From Sulfitobacter sp. SK012 (GTDB lineage: Bacteria > Pseudomonadota > Alphaproteobacteria > Rhodobacterales > Rhodobacteraceae), in the NCBI RefSeq assembly GCF_003352085.1, contig NZ_CP025804.1:806001-870000 (forward strand): 64,000 nucleotides of DNA. Direction: 5' to 3'. This document shows positions 7,525 through 16,278 of the stretch, piece by piece. A program made the translations under genes and the position numbers. The notes beneath the pieces are model-generated. The model was not told the DNA's origin. It saw only the letters and a program-made list of their open reading frames with translations, and did not search any database. Position 1 is the first letter of the stretch. Every line of letters begins with the position of its first letter.

Positions 7525-9418
7525 CTGGAGTGTCCTCTTCGGTGGTTGCCGTTTCTGTATCGCTGTTTTCTGTCACGCTTTCCAGCGTTGTTTGCTCAGG
7601 ATCGGCAACTGTATCGGGACGGATGAGGCGGAATTCGATGCGGCGGTTGGCTTCGCGGCCGGCTTCGGTCTTGTTGTCGGCAATTGGGGTTTCTTCGCCG
7701 AAGCCCGTGGCGGTGAAAGACCGTGTCGGGACCCGGCGCGCGCGCAGCTCGTTTAGAACAGATTCGGCACGGCTTTGGCTGAGGGCAAGGTTCATTTCTT
7801 CGCGGCCTTGGCTGTCGGTATAGCCCTGGATTTCGAGTTGTAACTCGCCGCAGCGCTTAATGACTGCGGCGATGTCATCCATGGTCCCTAGTGCGGAAGC
7901 GTCGATGGTGGCGCTGCCGGGTTCAAAGTTGATCTTGCCGGTGCTCAGAATCGCGCCGATTTCTGCTTCGCATTCGTCCGGTGTTGGAAGGCCCAGCACG
8001 GGATCTAATTTTTTCTGATAAACGACGTCGACGTCAAGTTCGGTTCCACCGCCCAGCTTGCCCAGAAGGAGCGTGGAAATTTCGCTGCTGGCGTCTGGGT
8101 TTCCGGTGTTGCCGCTGATCGACAGTTTGGTGGGCGTGACGACCAAAACACCGTTGCTGAGACCAGACAGCGCTTCAATCCCAGCGAGGACACGGGTGGC
8201 CCAATCACCTGGCAAGTCGTCGACGATGCGGGCGGCGGTGTAGACTTTGTCAGACCCAAACCGAGCCTTTGCGTAGCTGTCAGCAAGTTCGCGCAGGGGT
8301 GCGCCCGACACGCGGCCGCGCAGTTGCACCTGACCTTCGGGGCTGAGCGTTGCGGTGAATTCTGGCGGGCCTGCGTCGGGGTCTTTTATGGCGGGCAGTT
8401 TGGGGTCGAGCGCAAAGACATCTGGGAGGGCGGTTTCAAGTTCTCCCACGACTTTGTCGAAGAGCCGTTGATCGGTGCCTTCGAGGGCGATGAGGGTGAT
8501 GTCAGCGTCTGCAAAGGTGATTGAACCGCCGCCGATATCGGTAAGTGCGGACATGGAGACGGCTACGGCCTCGGCCCATCTGGGACTTGGCACGCCAAGG
8601 CCGACAATGCAGCGCTGAGCACCAGTTGCCCCTGCTTTGATAGCCGCGGCGAGAATTTTGTCGCGGGCACGGTCGGTGTCTGCGGAACAGGCGTCGAATT
8701 TTGCGCCCTCGGGGGTGGCTTCGAATCGCAAGGTAAAGGGGGTGATCACAGGGCGCGGGGCAGAGATATCAAGGATCAGCGTGAGGCCGGGGTAGGTGGC
8801 CTTTTTCAAATCCGCCTCCAGCTTTTGCTTTGCGGCGGGGCTGTCGGTGATGGCAGTGATTGAGACGCGATTTGCTTCGATGGAGATTTTGGCGCGGGGA
8901 AGTTTTTCCATTTTGCTAAGAGCAAAGGCCAATGCACCTTCCCAGCCATCGGGGGCCGGATAATCAGCGGTTTGGAGCAGGTCGGCCACGCCGTGATCGC
9001 CCGCAATGTCATTAAAACGGTCCATCACAGCGTCGCGGTCCGTGGTGCCCGGGATCAGCCCAATGACCGAGAGGCCAGAATCGTTGCGCAGGATTTCTGC
9101 GGAAAAGCGGGGGGCTGCGATGGCGGCCTGCACTTCGACTTCCATCTCATCGATGACGCGGGCGGCGTCGACGATGCCGCCTGCGGTTGTCAGGGCCCGA
9201 AAACGGACGGCCTCGGTTGGGGCAACCCCTGCGAGGGTGACCTGCAGCCCATCGGCTTGGACTTCGGCCCACGTCATGTCGTCATCATCAAGTGCATTGC
9301 GGACGCCGATCTCGGAGTTCTCCTCGATCAGGGTGACAGAGTAGCTGGCCGTGATCAGGGACAGGCCCGCCGCGGTGATGAACGTGAAGAAAATGATCAG
9401 AAACGAAGACAGGCGCAT
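7511..9418 (-). CDS. OmpA family protein with BON-like repeats
   Basis: Envelope protein of 635 aa expected to bind peptidoglycan. An N-terminal hydrophobic helix (about 5-28) serves as a signal or anchor. Residues 40-480 consist of repeating alpha/beta units that look like BON domains. The OmpA C-terminal domain lies at about 510-605, with GYTDSQGREEMN and the NRRIEF motif that contacts diaminopimelate. The last 30 residues are acidic and Thr-rich. It lacks an OmpA beta barrel, so it is more like an anchored periplasmic protein. It is followed with a 14-base overlap by the coiled-coil protein. Confidence 0.88.
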   Translation of the reverse strand: MRLSSFLIIFFTFITAAGLSLITASYSVTLIEENSEIGVRNALDDDDMTWAEVQADGLQVTLAGVAPTEAVRFRALTTAGGIVDAARVIDEMEVEVQAAIAAPRFSAEILRNDSGLSVIGLIPGTTDRDAVMDRFNDIAGDHGVADLLQTADYPAPDGWEGALAFALSKMEKLPRAKISIEANRVSITAITDSPAAKQKLEADLKKATYPGLTLILDISAPRPVITPFTLRFEATPEGAKFDACSADTDRARDKILAAAIKAGATGAQRCIVGLGVPSPRWAEAVAVSMSALTDIGGGSITFADADITLIALEGTDQRLFDKVVGELETALPDVFALDPKLPAIKDPDAGPPEFTATLSPEGQVQLRGRVSGAPLRELADSYAKARFGSDKVYTAARIVDDLPGDWATRVLAGIEALSGLSNGVLVVTPTKLSISGNTGNPDASSEISTLLLGKLGGGTELDVDVVYQKKLDPVLGLPTPDECEAEIGAILSTGKINFEPGSATIDASALGTMDDIAAVIKRCGELQLEIQGYTDSQGREEMNLALSQSRAESVLNELRARRVPTRSFTATGFGEETPIADNKTEAGREANRRIEFRLIRPDTVADPEQTTLESVTENSDTETATTEEDTPDEQN

Positions 9419-9479
9419 GCGAACTTTCAGTGAGTTTTGCAGGTGGGGCGTTAATACGCCCGACGGGCCGGGGGTGCAA

Positions 9480-10442
9480 TCACACCAACAGCGCAGCCGC
9501 GAAAAACAGCAGCGGGATTACGCCGGTATCACGGTTCGCGCGAAAGAGCTGCAGCATCTTGGCAGGATCATTGATGTCGAGGCCACGCTGTTGCCACGTC
9601 ATGTGCCAGCCCATCGCCCAAGGCCCACCCAGTGCGATCACCATGGCAAGGACTGAAGCATTTGGCAGGCCAGCAAAGATCACCGCGATTCCCATGAGGC
9701 CAACCGCCGCCATCAAGAAACGGCGCAACCAAAAACCAGTGTTTTCGCCAAATAGCCTAGCGGTCGATTTCACCCCAATCAGCGCGTCGTCTTCGGTGTC
9801 CTGGTGGGCATAGATCGTATCATAAAAAAGAGTCCAGGCGATGCCTGCGAGGTAGAGAACAACGGCAGGGGCCTCAAGGCGACCAGTGTGTGCGGTCCAA
9901 GCCAGCAGGGCCCCCCAGTTAAAGGCGAGGCCGAGGAATACCTGGGGCCACCAAGTAAAACGCTTGGCAAAAGGATAGATCGCAACAGGCAGCAGGGCGA
10001 GCACCCCGAGGCCAATCGCGGCCTTGTTGAAGGTGAGCAGGATGCAAAAGGCAATCAGCGCTTGGGCGATCATCCAAATGGTGGCACCGCGCACGGTGAC
10101 TTGACCTGCGGGGATCGGTCGTGAGCGGGTGCGCGCGACCTGCGCGTCATAATCCCGGTCGGTGATGTCGTTCCATGTGCAACCCGCGCCGCGCATCAGC
10201 CAAGCACCGATGCCACAGCCCAACGCTATCCAAAGATCACTCCACCCCATTTGTTGATCAAAAAGCATGGCGAGCGTCAGGCCCCACCAGCAGGGGAGCA
10301 GCAAAAGCCATGTTCCTATAGGCCGATCTGCTCGGCTGAGCCGAAGGTAGGGACGTGTGGCGGCAGGCGCATAACGGTCAACCCAATTGCCGGAAGCAGC
10401 ATCAGCGACGGTCACATCTGGCGAAGGAGGCATGTCTTGCAT
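9480..10442 (-). CDS. ubiA: 4-hydroxybenzoate polyprenyltransferase
   Basis: Integral membrane prenyltransferase joining the polyprenyl chain to 4-hydroxybenzoate in ubiquinone synthesis. The 320-residue protein shows both aspartate-rich motifs: NDITDRDYD with the following VARTRSRP, and YDTIYAHQDTEDD, which bind the Mg-diphosphate. Eight or nine helices are visible, after an N-terminal extension of about 30 residues. Its start is only 11 bases from the divergent rsmE start, so the promoters must overlap or lie inside the opposite gene. The OmpA-family gene lies 61 bases downstream. A polyprenyl diphosphate synthase for the side chain is encoded at 47225. Confidence 0.94.
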   Translation of the reverse strand: MQDMPPSPDVTVADAASGNWVDRYAPAATRPYLRLSRADRPIGTWLLLLPCWWGLTLAMLFDQQMGWSDLWIALGCGIGAWLMRGAGCTWNDITDRDYDAQVARTRSRPIPAGQVTVRGATIWMIAQALIAFCILLTFNKAAIGLGVLALLPVAIYPFAKRFTWWPQVFLGLAFNWGALLAWTAHTGRLEAPAVVLYLAGIAWTLFYDTIYAHQDTEDDALIGVKSTARLFGENTGFWLRRFLMAAVGLMGIAVIFAGLPNASVLAMVIALGGPWAMGWHMTWQQRGLDINDPAKMLQLFRANRDTGVIPLLFFAAALLV

Positions 10443-10453
10443 ATATCAGGTCC

Positions 10454-11182
10454 ATGGACGCGAAAATTAGACTTTATGTAGAGCACCCATTGGGGGTGGG
10501 GCAATCGGTTCCTTTGGATCGTGCGCAGGCGCATTACCTTTTTGGGGTGATGCGGCAGGTCGTGGGCCGGCAGGTATTGCTGTTCAATGGTATTGACGGT
10601 GAATGGCAAGCTGAGGTCGTGGAGGCAGGTAAGCGTGGCGGGGTGCTGCGGTGTGACACGCAGCGCAATGTGTTGCAGATGCCGCCAGATCTGTGGCTGA
10701 TGTTTGCCCCGATCAAAAAAGCGCGTACTGATTTTATTGTGGAAAAGGCCGCCGAGATGGGCGCACGGCGCATTGTGCCGGTGATGACGGCATACACCAA
10801 TTCGGGCCGGGTGCAGCGAGACCGGCTGCAGGCCCATGCGGTTGAGGCAGCTGAGCAATGTGGCGCGACTTTTGTTCCTGAGGTGGCCGATGCGGTGAAG
10901 CTCGACCGTTTGCTGCATGATTGGGACAAAGACCGGCAGATTATGTTTTGCGATGAAGCGCTTGCGGGGGCTTCTTCTCCGGATACGTTGAAGGATAAAA
11001 GGGGTGCGCCTTGGGCCATTCTGATCGGGCCCGAGGGCGGATTTTCAGGAGACGAGCGCGCGCGACTTCAGGAATTTGAGCAGGCCCATGCAGTGGCTTT
11101 GGGGCCGCGAATTTTGCGCGCAGATACGGCCGCTGTGGCAGCAATGACCGTTTGGCAACAAGTCTTGGGGGATTGGGAATGA
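10454..11182 (+). CDS. rsmE: 16S rRNA (uracil1498-N3)-methyltransferase
   Basis: SPOUT-class methyltransferase that modifies U1498 of 16S rRNA in the decoding region, using S-adenosylmethionine. The 242-residue protein ends in the trefoil-knot SAM motif, with IGPEGGFSGDE at about 192-202 and LGPRILRADTA at about 216-226, both diagnostic of RsmE. The long frame from 10355 is rejected because it runs into the divergent ubiA gene; ATG 10454 gives the family start. The stop overlaps the next start as ATGA. rsmE close upstream of gshA is a usual arrangement in this family. Confidence 0.94.
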   Translation: MDAKIRLYVEHPLGVGQSVPLDRAQAHYLFGVMRQVVGRQVLLFNGIDGEWQAEVVEAGKRGGVLRCDTQRNVLQMPPDLWLMFAPIKKARTDFIVEKAAEMGARRIVPVMTAYTNSGRVQRDRLQAHAVEAAEQCGATFVPEVADAVKLDRLLHDWDKDRQIMFCDEALAGASSPDTLKDKRGAPWAILIGPEGGFSGDERARLQEFEQAHAVALGPRILRADTAAVAAMTVWQQVLGDWE

Positions 11183-12033
11183 TCCGCCAAGCTGTCCCCG
11201 AAGACGTCGATGCGCTTGATGCGTTTCTGTCCCAATATGCAGCAACTTCGATGTTTTTGCGCGGCAATCTGACAGCACATGGGGTCGGGGAGACGGCCCA
11301 TACCCATGGAACAACCTATTTTATCCATGCGGATGCTGAAGGGTTTCGAGGGGTCGCAGGTGTGACAAATGGCGGCTATCTGATGTGTCAGGCCCCAAAT
11401 GCGCCCCAAGGGTTTTGGCACAGTGTTGCCAATGCTGTTACGGGCCGGAAAATCGCTGGGATGACCGGCGAACCTGCGCAGATCGAACAGTTGTCGGCGG
11501 CGCTGGGCCTGAGGGCGGATGATTTTGCCATCAAGGACACACAGCCGCTTTATCAGGTGATGATCGAGATAGTAGCCGCCCCGCGTGACGGGCTGACACT
11601 GTGTAAACCTGAGCCTCTAGATGTGCCGATGCTGGTGGAATGGTTTGCCGATCACCACGCGGATACCGGCATGCCGGTGCCGGAGGCTTTGGGGATCAAA
11701 GGGCTGGCGCAAGGGTTTGTCGAAAAACCGGATGCGTGGATTCTGAGGGACGCGGATCAGCCCGTAGCAATGACAGCATTAAACGCGCGGGTTCACGATG
11801 TTGTGCAAGTTGGCGGCGTTTACGTGCCCCCGATGCTGCGTGGACATGGGTATGGCGGCGCTGCGGTCGCACTGCATTTGCGCAGTCTATACAAACGCGG
11901 CATCAAGTGCGCGATCTTGTTTGCCGCCAGTATTTTTGCGGCGCGAGCCTATGAAGCCATCGGGTTTATCCGGATTGGCAGTTATGAAATCGCGCTTTTG
12001 CCAGCACCCCGCTTGATCGGAGCCACCATATGA
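11179..12033 (+). CDS. GNAT family N-acetyltransferase
   Basis: Predicted acetyl-CoA dependent acetyltransferase of 284 aa, larger than single-domain GNAT proteins: an N-terminal half of about 140 residues with remnants of the fold precedes a C-terminal catalytic half. The acetyl-CoA loop shows as VYVPPMLRGHGYGGAAVALHL (about 217-237), an R-G-x-G-x-G/A element, followed by the typical FAASIFAARAYEAIGF helix. Acceptor substrate unknown. It overlaps both neighbours by four bases (rsmE upstream, a membrane protein downstream), so it sits in a coupled operon leading to gshA. Confidence 0.85.
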   Translation: MIRQAVPEDVDALDAFLSQYAATSMFLRGNLTAHGVGETAHTHGTTYFIHADAEGFRGVAGVTNGGYLMCQAPNAPQGFWHSVANAVTGRKIAGMTGEPAQIEQLSAALGLRADDFAIKDTQPLYQVMIEIVAAPRDGLTLCKPEPLDVPMLVEWFADHHADTGMPVPEALGIKGLAQGFVEKPDAWILRDADQPVAMTALNARVHDVVQVGGVYVPPMLRGHGYGGAAVALHLRSLYKRGIKCAILFAASIFAARAYEAIGFIRIGSYEIALLPAPRLIGATI

Positions 12034-12557
12034 GTTTTTTCCGACCCGAAGCTAATGCCGCGCTGTGGCGCTGGCGCGAAGTGATTGTAGGCGGCGCTGT
12101 TGCCCTGTGGGGGCTGTGGTGGATTGCGGGGCCCGGCCAATTATTGGCGATACCGGGTTGGGCATTTGTGATCGGCGGCAGCGCTTTGATCTGGCTGGGC
12201 GTGCAGCGCGCGCGGTTTCGCGGCGATGGTGGCGGCGTGGGCGCAGTGCAGGTCGACGAAGGGCAGATCAGCTATTTTGGCCCTTTGACCGGCGGTGTGG
12301 TTGCCCTGCGTGAACTGGAACGGTTGAGCCTTGATACGACGGCCAAGCCTGCGCATTGGCGGCTTGATCAACCGGGGTCAGCACCCTTGCTTATTCCGGT
12401 GAATGCGGCCGGCTCGGAGGCGCTTTTTGATGCGTTTGCAACTCTGCCAGGCCTCAAAACGGAGCGGATGCTGAGCGAATTGCGCAGCCCACGTCCTCAA
12501 CCAGTTGTGATCTGGGAACGCCGCCCCTTGCGTCCCCCGTCGGCGCTGTTGCATTGA
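12030..12557 (+). CDS. conserved membrane protein of unknown function
   Basis: A 175-residue protein with two closely packed membrane helices near the N-terminus (about 18-37 and 42-59) and a soluble C-terminal domain rich in beta-type sequence; the arrangement recalls PH-like membrane proteins, but I cannot assign a family. The start overlaps the acetyltransferase stop as ATGA. It ends 81 bases before gshA. I know no function for it. Confidence 0.75.
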   Translation: MSFFRPEANAALWRWREVIVGGAVALWGLWWIAGPGQLLAIPGWAFVIGGSALIWLGVQRARFRGDGGGVGAVQVDEGQISYFGPLTGGVVALRELERLSLDTTAKPAHWRLDQPGSAPLLIPVNAAGSEALFDAFATLPGLKTERMLSELRSPRPQPVVIWERRPLRPPSALLH

Positions 12558-12638
12558 CACCCTGACCTAATGGCCGCAACCCTGCGGTGACCTGTTGAAC
12601 ACGCCGCTGGCGTACCCCTAATTATCGGAGCCTCCATC

Positions 12639-14009
12639 ATGTCCATTCCTCAGTCCGGCGGCGGTCCCATCGAGCATTACAGCCAATTGGCCGAATTCCT
12701 TGCGGCGGGTTGTAAGCCTAAGGAAGACTGGCGCATCGGGACTGAGCACGAGAAATTCGGGTATTGCAAAGACACGCATTTGCCGCTGCCCTATGAAGGT
12801 GACCGTTCTATCCGCGCGATGCTGGAAGGCTTACGTGACCGTCATGGTTGGGCCCCGGTCGCAGAAGGCGGCAAGCTGATCGGGCTTGAAAAGGATGGAG
12901 CGAACATATCGCTTGAGCCGGGTGGGCAGCTGGAACTGTCAGGCGCACCTGTCGAAACCATCCATGAGACCTGCGATGAAGTGAACGTGCATCTGCGCGA
13001 AGTAAAAGACGTGGCCGATGATATTGGCGCGGGATTTATTGGCCTGGGTGCTGCCCCTGAGTGGACCCATGAGCAGATGGATCTGATGCCTAAGGGTCGC
13101 TACAAGCTTATGAATGCCTATATGGGTAAGGTCGGAACGATGGGTCGGGTGATGATGCGCCGGACGTGCACGGTGCAGGTGAACCTCGATTTCGGATCCG
13201 AGGCAGATATGATCCAAAAGATGCGCGTGTCGCTGGCTTTGCAACCAATTGCCACAGCGCTTTTTGCCAACTCGCCGTTTTTTGAGGGCAAAGTGAACGG
13301 TTATAAATCCTTGCGCAGCCGGGTCTGGCGCGATCTGGATTCGTCGCGCACAGGCATGTTGCCGTTTGTGTTTGACGAGGGTTTTGGGTTTGAGCGTTGG
13401 GTTGAGTACGCATTGGATGTGCCGATGTATTTTGTCTACCGCGATGGCAAATACATTGATGCGCTGGGCCAGTCGTTCCGCGATTTCATGGCAGGTAAAC
13501 TGCCCGCTTTGCCCGGGGAGACACCAACGCTGAGCGATTGGGCGGACCATTTGACGACAGCCTTCCCTGAGGCACGGATGAAGAAATACATCGAAATGCG
13601 CGGGGCCGATGGCGGGCCATGGCGCAGGCTATGTGCACTGCCCGCGTTTTGGGTCGGGTTGATGTATGACCAGACCGCCCTTGATGGGGCGTGGGACTTG
13701 GTCAAAGACTGGACGGCAGCACAGCGCGATGCGCTTAGGACTGCAGCGTCCGTTGACGGTTTGCAGGCCGAGGTTACAGGCATCAACCTACATGAGATTG
13801 CCCGCGAAGCGCTAGCGCTGTCTGAGGCCGGTCTGAAGGCGCGTGCGCGTGCAGGCGCGGGTGGTTTGGTCCCTGACGAGACACATTTCCTGAATGCGCT
13901 GAAAGAAAGCGTTGAGACTGGCAAGGTGCCTGCGGATGAGCTGCTAGAGCAGTATCACGGCGAGTGGAACGGTGACTTGAGCCGAGTCTACGACGCGTTT
14001 TCCTACTGA
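12639..14009 (+). CDS. gshA: glutamate-cysteine ligase (plant/alphaproteobacterial type)
   Basis: Catalyses the ATP-dependent joining of glutamate and cysteine, the first and limiting step of glutathione synthesis, in the cytoplasm. At 456 aa with IGTEHEKFGY (about 34-43) and the GGQLELSGAP region (about 95-104), it belongs to the group shared by plants and alphaproteobacteria rather than to the E. coli form. Conserved cysteines of the plant redox switch are not obvious. The start is well placed after GGAG. A glutathione-degrading ChaC homologue is encoded at 62591. Confidence 0.95.
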   Translation: MSIPQSGGGPIEHYSQLAEFLAAGCKPKEDWRIGTEHEKFGYCKDTHLPLPYEGDRSIRAMLEGLRDRHGWAPVAEGGKLIGLEKDGANISLEPGGQLELSGAPVETIHETCDEVNVHLREVKDVADDIGAGFIGLGAAPEWTHEQMDLMPKGRYKLMNAYMGKVGTMGRVMMRRTCTVQVNLDFGSEADMIQKMRVSLALQPIATALFANSPFFEGKVNGYKSLRSRVWRDLDSSRTGMLPFVFDEGFGFERWVEYALDVPMYFVYRDGKYIDALGQSFRDFMAGKLPALPGETPTLSDWADHLTTAFPEARMKKYIEMRGADGGPWRRLCALPAFWVGLMYDQTALDGAWDLVKDWTAAQRDALRTAASVDGLQAEVTGINLHEIAREALALSEAGLKARARAGAGGLVPDETHFLNALKESVETGKVPADELLEQYHGEWNGDLSRVYDAFSY

Positions 14010-14019
14010 GTTTAGCGGT

Positions 14020-14586
14020 TTAACCAGTCTTAAGCACGTGGGTGCGGTAGTAATCGCTGACCTCTGCTTTGCGCGCGGCAACCGTTTCAGGGTTGGCGAC
14101 CTGATCGGTTTCGAACAGGCAGGCATAGCCTTGCATGGCACGTTTATGCGCATCCTGAGTGATTGGTTTGCCCGTCACATCTGTGCCGCCAAATGGTGGG
14201 GGGCCGTAGGCGTTGTGGTCGTTCTTGGACGGCAGGCAGTAAAAGATCATCAGGACAATCCCACCCAATGGCACAAAGGCGATAAGAAACCAGAAGCCCG
14301 AAAAGCCCGCGTCATGCAGTCGGCGGATTTGTAGGCTGAGGTAGGGGATGCCGGTGATGAGGGTCACGTAAAAGGTCGAGAACTCAAACGGTGAAACGTT
14401 CAGAAACCACATATCGCCGTGGGTGTTATAAAGCCCGGCGATCTTGAAGCCGTCAAAGACCATAGCGATGACGCCGACGATTGTGCAAATCAGGAAAAAC
14501 CACCAGAATTCGGCCCGTGTTGCGCGACCAGAAAAGGTGAAAACCTTGACGAATGCGGTGTTGAGTGCCGTGAGTGGTCTGACCAT
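14020..14586 (-). CDS. DUF805 domain membrane protein
   Basis: A 188-residue inner-membrane protein of the DUF805 family, with the diagnostic opening FSGRATRAEFWWFFL (about 17-31), four hydrophobic segments, and the family motif IRRLHDAGFSGFW (about 85-97). The start is set at the ATG corresponding to base 14586; the frame extends 20 codons further upstream, but the family begins here. A short C-terminal cytoplasmic tail follows. Function unknown. It is convergent with gshA, ten bases apart, and has no tight link to the upstream operon. Confidence 0.85.
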   Translation of the reverse strand: MVRPLTALNTAFVKVFTFSGRATRAEFWWFFLICTIVGVIAMVFDGFKIAGLYNTHGDMWFLNVSPFEFSTFYVTLITGIPYLSLQIRRLHDAGFSGFWFLIAFVPLGGIVLMIFYCLPSKNDHNAYGPPPFGGTDVTGKPITQDAHKRAMQGYACLFETDQVANPETVAARKAEVSDYYRTHVLKTG

Positions 14587-14738
14587 TGCGAAGTGCCTCT
14601 TGATTACATGCAAGACCGTTTTCGATGCTCCTTGTGGCAGGATCATGGGCGAATTGGGGTAAAAAGAAGCCCCAAAGGTCTGGGCAACGTTTCAGCGATG
14701 ACAAGAGAGGTTTTTGTGCGGCAGGGCCTCTTGGAAGG

Positions 14739-15395
14739 TTAGTCAGCTCTGTCGAGGGTCAGGCCGAAGATGCCGGACTTAAGTGCGATCTGGCGAAGGT
14801 CTTGCACGGTGCTGTAGCCCGCATAGGTCAGGCGCATCGTTGCGTTGGAAATCCGCAAAGGCGACAGGTGTCCGGGGCCGTCTGTGACGGTGTATTTAAT
14901 GGTGCAAGTGAGGGTTTCGTCTTGGATTTTGGAGCGTGTGGGGGTGAGAGTGATGACCCGGCGACCGTCATAAATACGGATGGTTTCGGGACAACCTTGG
15001 GCCGTCAGCAAACGGCCGATTGCCGAGACGGGGTCGATGATGCCCACGGGCACGACGGCAGGGTCAGAGAGCTCGGTTTGTTCGGATGAGGGCTCAATCA
15101 GCGTGCTCGACGCGCGGCCCTCGGCGATTTGAACAGTCACAGTGCGCGATTTGCGGGTGGATTTGCTGATCCCGATGAAGGTCCGCGATGCATCCGTAGG
15201 GCGCGAGGAACCGGTGAACTTGCCGTTGAAGACATTCAAGGGGGTATTGTCGAGCGTGGTATCGAGCCGTCGCGTGGGGCCATCGGTGTAGGTCAGCGTG
15301 CCCAATTGCCTGTCTCCCAGCAGCACACGAAAGGTTTCGGCGCTGGCTGGCCCGGCGAGGCCTAGCACCAGAAGAATGGAAAGGAGGCATTTCAT
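14739..15395 (-). CDS. exported protein, DUF6134-like
   Basis: A 218-residue secreted protein. The N-terminus is a clear Sec signal peptide with cleavage after ASA (about residue 19). The rest is beta-rich, with the pattern expected of a lipid- or ligand-binding barrel, resembling the DUF6134 family of Rhodobacteraceae; that assignment is from memory. Start base 15395 overlaps the upstream gene stop as ATGA, and an AGGAG-like site lies nearby on the minus strand. It is the last gene in the chain that begins with pyrB. Function unknown. Confidence 0.7.
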   Translation of the reverse strand: MKCLLSILLVLGLAGPASAETFRVLLGDRQLGTLTYTDGPTRRLDTTLDNTPLNVFNGKFTGSSRPTDASRTFIGISKSTRKSRTVTVQIAEGRASSTLIEPSSEQTELSDPAVVPVGIIDPVSAIGRLLTAQGCPETIRIYDGRRVITLTPTRSKIQDETLTCTIKYTVTDGPGHLSPLRISNATMRLTYAGYSTVQDLRQIALKSGIFGLTLDRAD

Positions 15396-15670
15396 GAAGC
15401 AGCATCCGGGCGGTAGGCCTGCACAAAGGCGGCGACTTTGGCGGCTGGCATTTCGCAAGGGGCAAGGCGCGCGCCGCTGCCCAAATCGTAGAAATTGAGG
15501 CTGATATAATCGCTGCCATCCAGCGCTTCGGCGACCAACTTCATCGAGCGGCCTGCGTTAAAAAGGCTGCGTGTGGCGATGTAGCGGAGCCCATGGGCGG
15601 TGCCCGTGCTGGTGCCCTGAGGGATCGCAGCAAGTGCCGTCGCAAAGCCGTCAGGTGCTGACGTGCTCAC
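15392..15670 (-). CDS. hypothetical protein
   Basis: A 92-residue soluble protein without signal peptide or membrane helix, overlapping plsY upstream and the exported DUF6134-like gene downstream, each by four bases. These overlaps and normal codon choice support it as a real gene. The central part (SDYISLNFYDLGSGARLAP) looks like a small alpha/beta domain. No family recognised. Confidence 0.65.
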   Translation of the reverse strand: MSTSAPDGFATALAAIPQGTSTGTAHGLRYIATRSLFNAGRSMKLVAEALDGSDYISLNFYDLGSGARLAPCEMPAAKVAAFVQAYRPDAAS

Positions 15671-16275
15671 CCCTTTTGGCCAATCTTAGGTTCCGTCCCC
15701 GCCTTGATCCGGCGGATATTGGCGCGGTGACGCCAGAAAATCAGCAACGTGAGCAGAATGCCCAGAAACAGCGCTGAGCCATAGCCGAGAAACACCAGCA
15801 GAAACGTTGAAGCCGCGGCGGCGACCAATGCGGCCATCGAGGATATGCGGGTGACAGCAGCCCCTATTAGCCAGGCAAGGCAGGCACCGATGCCCGCGGG
15901 CCATGCCAAAGCCAAAAGGATACCGAGAAACGTCGCGACGCCTTTGCCCCCCTTAAAGCCAAGCCAAACAGGATAGCAGTGGCCCAGCATCGCAGTCAGG
16001 GCAGCCAGTTGTGCGGCGTCTTCGCCAGCAAAGGCGCGCGCCAGCAACACGGCGACGGCCCCTTTGCCGCCATCCAGTAAAAGCGTCAGCGCGGCGGCGG
16101 GCTTGCTGCCAGTGCGCAAGACATTCGTGGCCCCGATGTTGCCAGATCCGATGTCACGTAGATTGCCCAGCCCCATGACCCGCGCGAGAACCATGCCAAA
16201 GGGGATGGAGCCCAGCAGGTATCCGATGACCGCCCAAAGCAGGAGGAGCGCGGCAGATGTTTCAATCAATGGCAT
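15667..16275 (-). CDS. plsY: glycerol-3-phosphate acyltransferase PlsY
   Basis: Membrane enzyme transferring an acyl group from acyl-phosphate to glycerol 3-phosphate, the first step of phospholipid synthesis. The 202-residue protein has the three cytoplasmic motifs: GSGNIGATNVLR (about 43-54), LLDGGKGAVAV (about 66-76) and GFKGGKGVATFLG (about 105-117). Five hydrophobic helices and a basic tail are visible. It begins three bases after the dihydroorotase-like gene and overlaps the next gene by four bases, placing lipid synthesis in the same transcript as pyrB. Confidence 0.94.
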   Translation of the reverse strand: MPLIETSAALLLLWAVIGYLLGSIPFGMVLARVMGLGNLRDIGSGNIGATNVLRTGSKPAAALTLLLDGGKGAVAVLLARAFAGEDAAQLAALTAMLGHCYPVWLGFKGGKGVATFLGILLALAWPAGIGACLAWLIGAAVTRISSMAALVAAAASTFLLVFLGYGSALFLGILLTLLIFWRHRANIRRIKAGTEPKIGQKG

Positions 16276-16278
16276 GTC

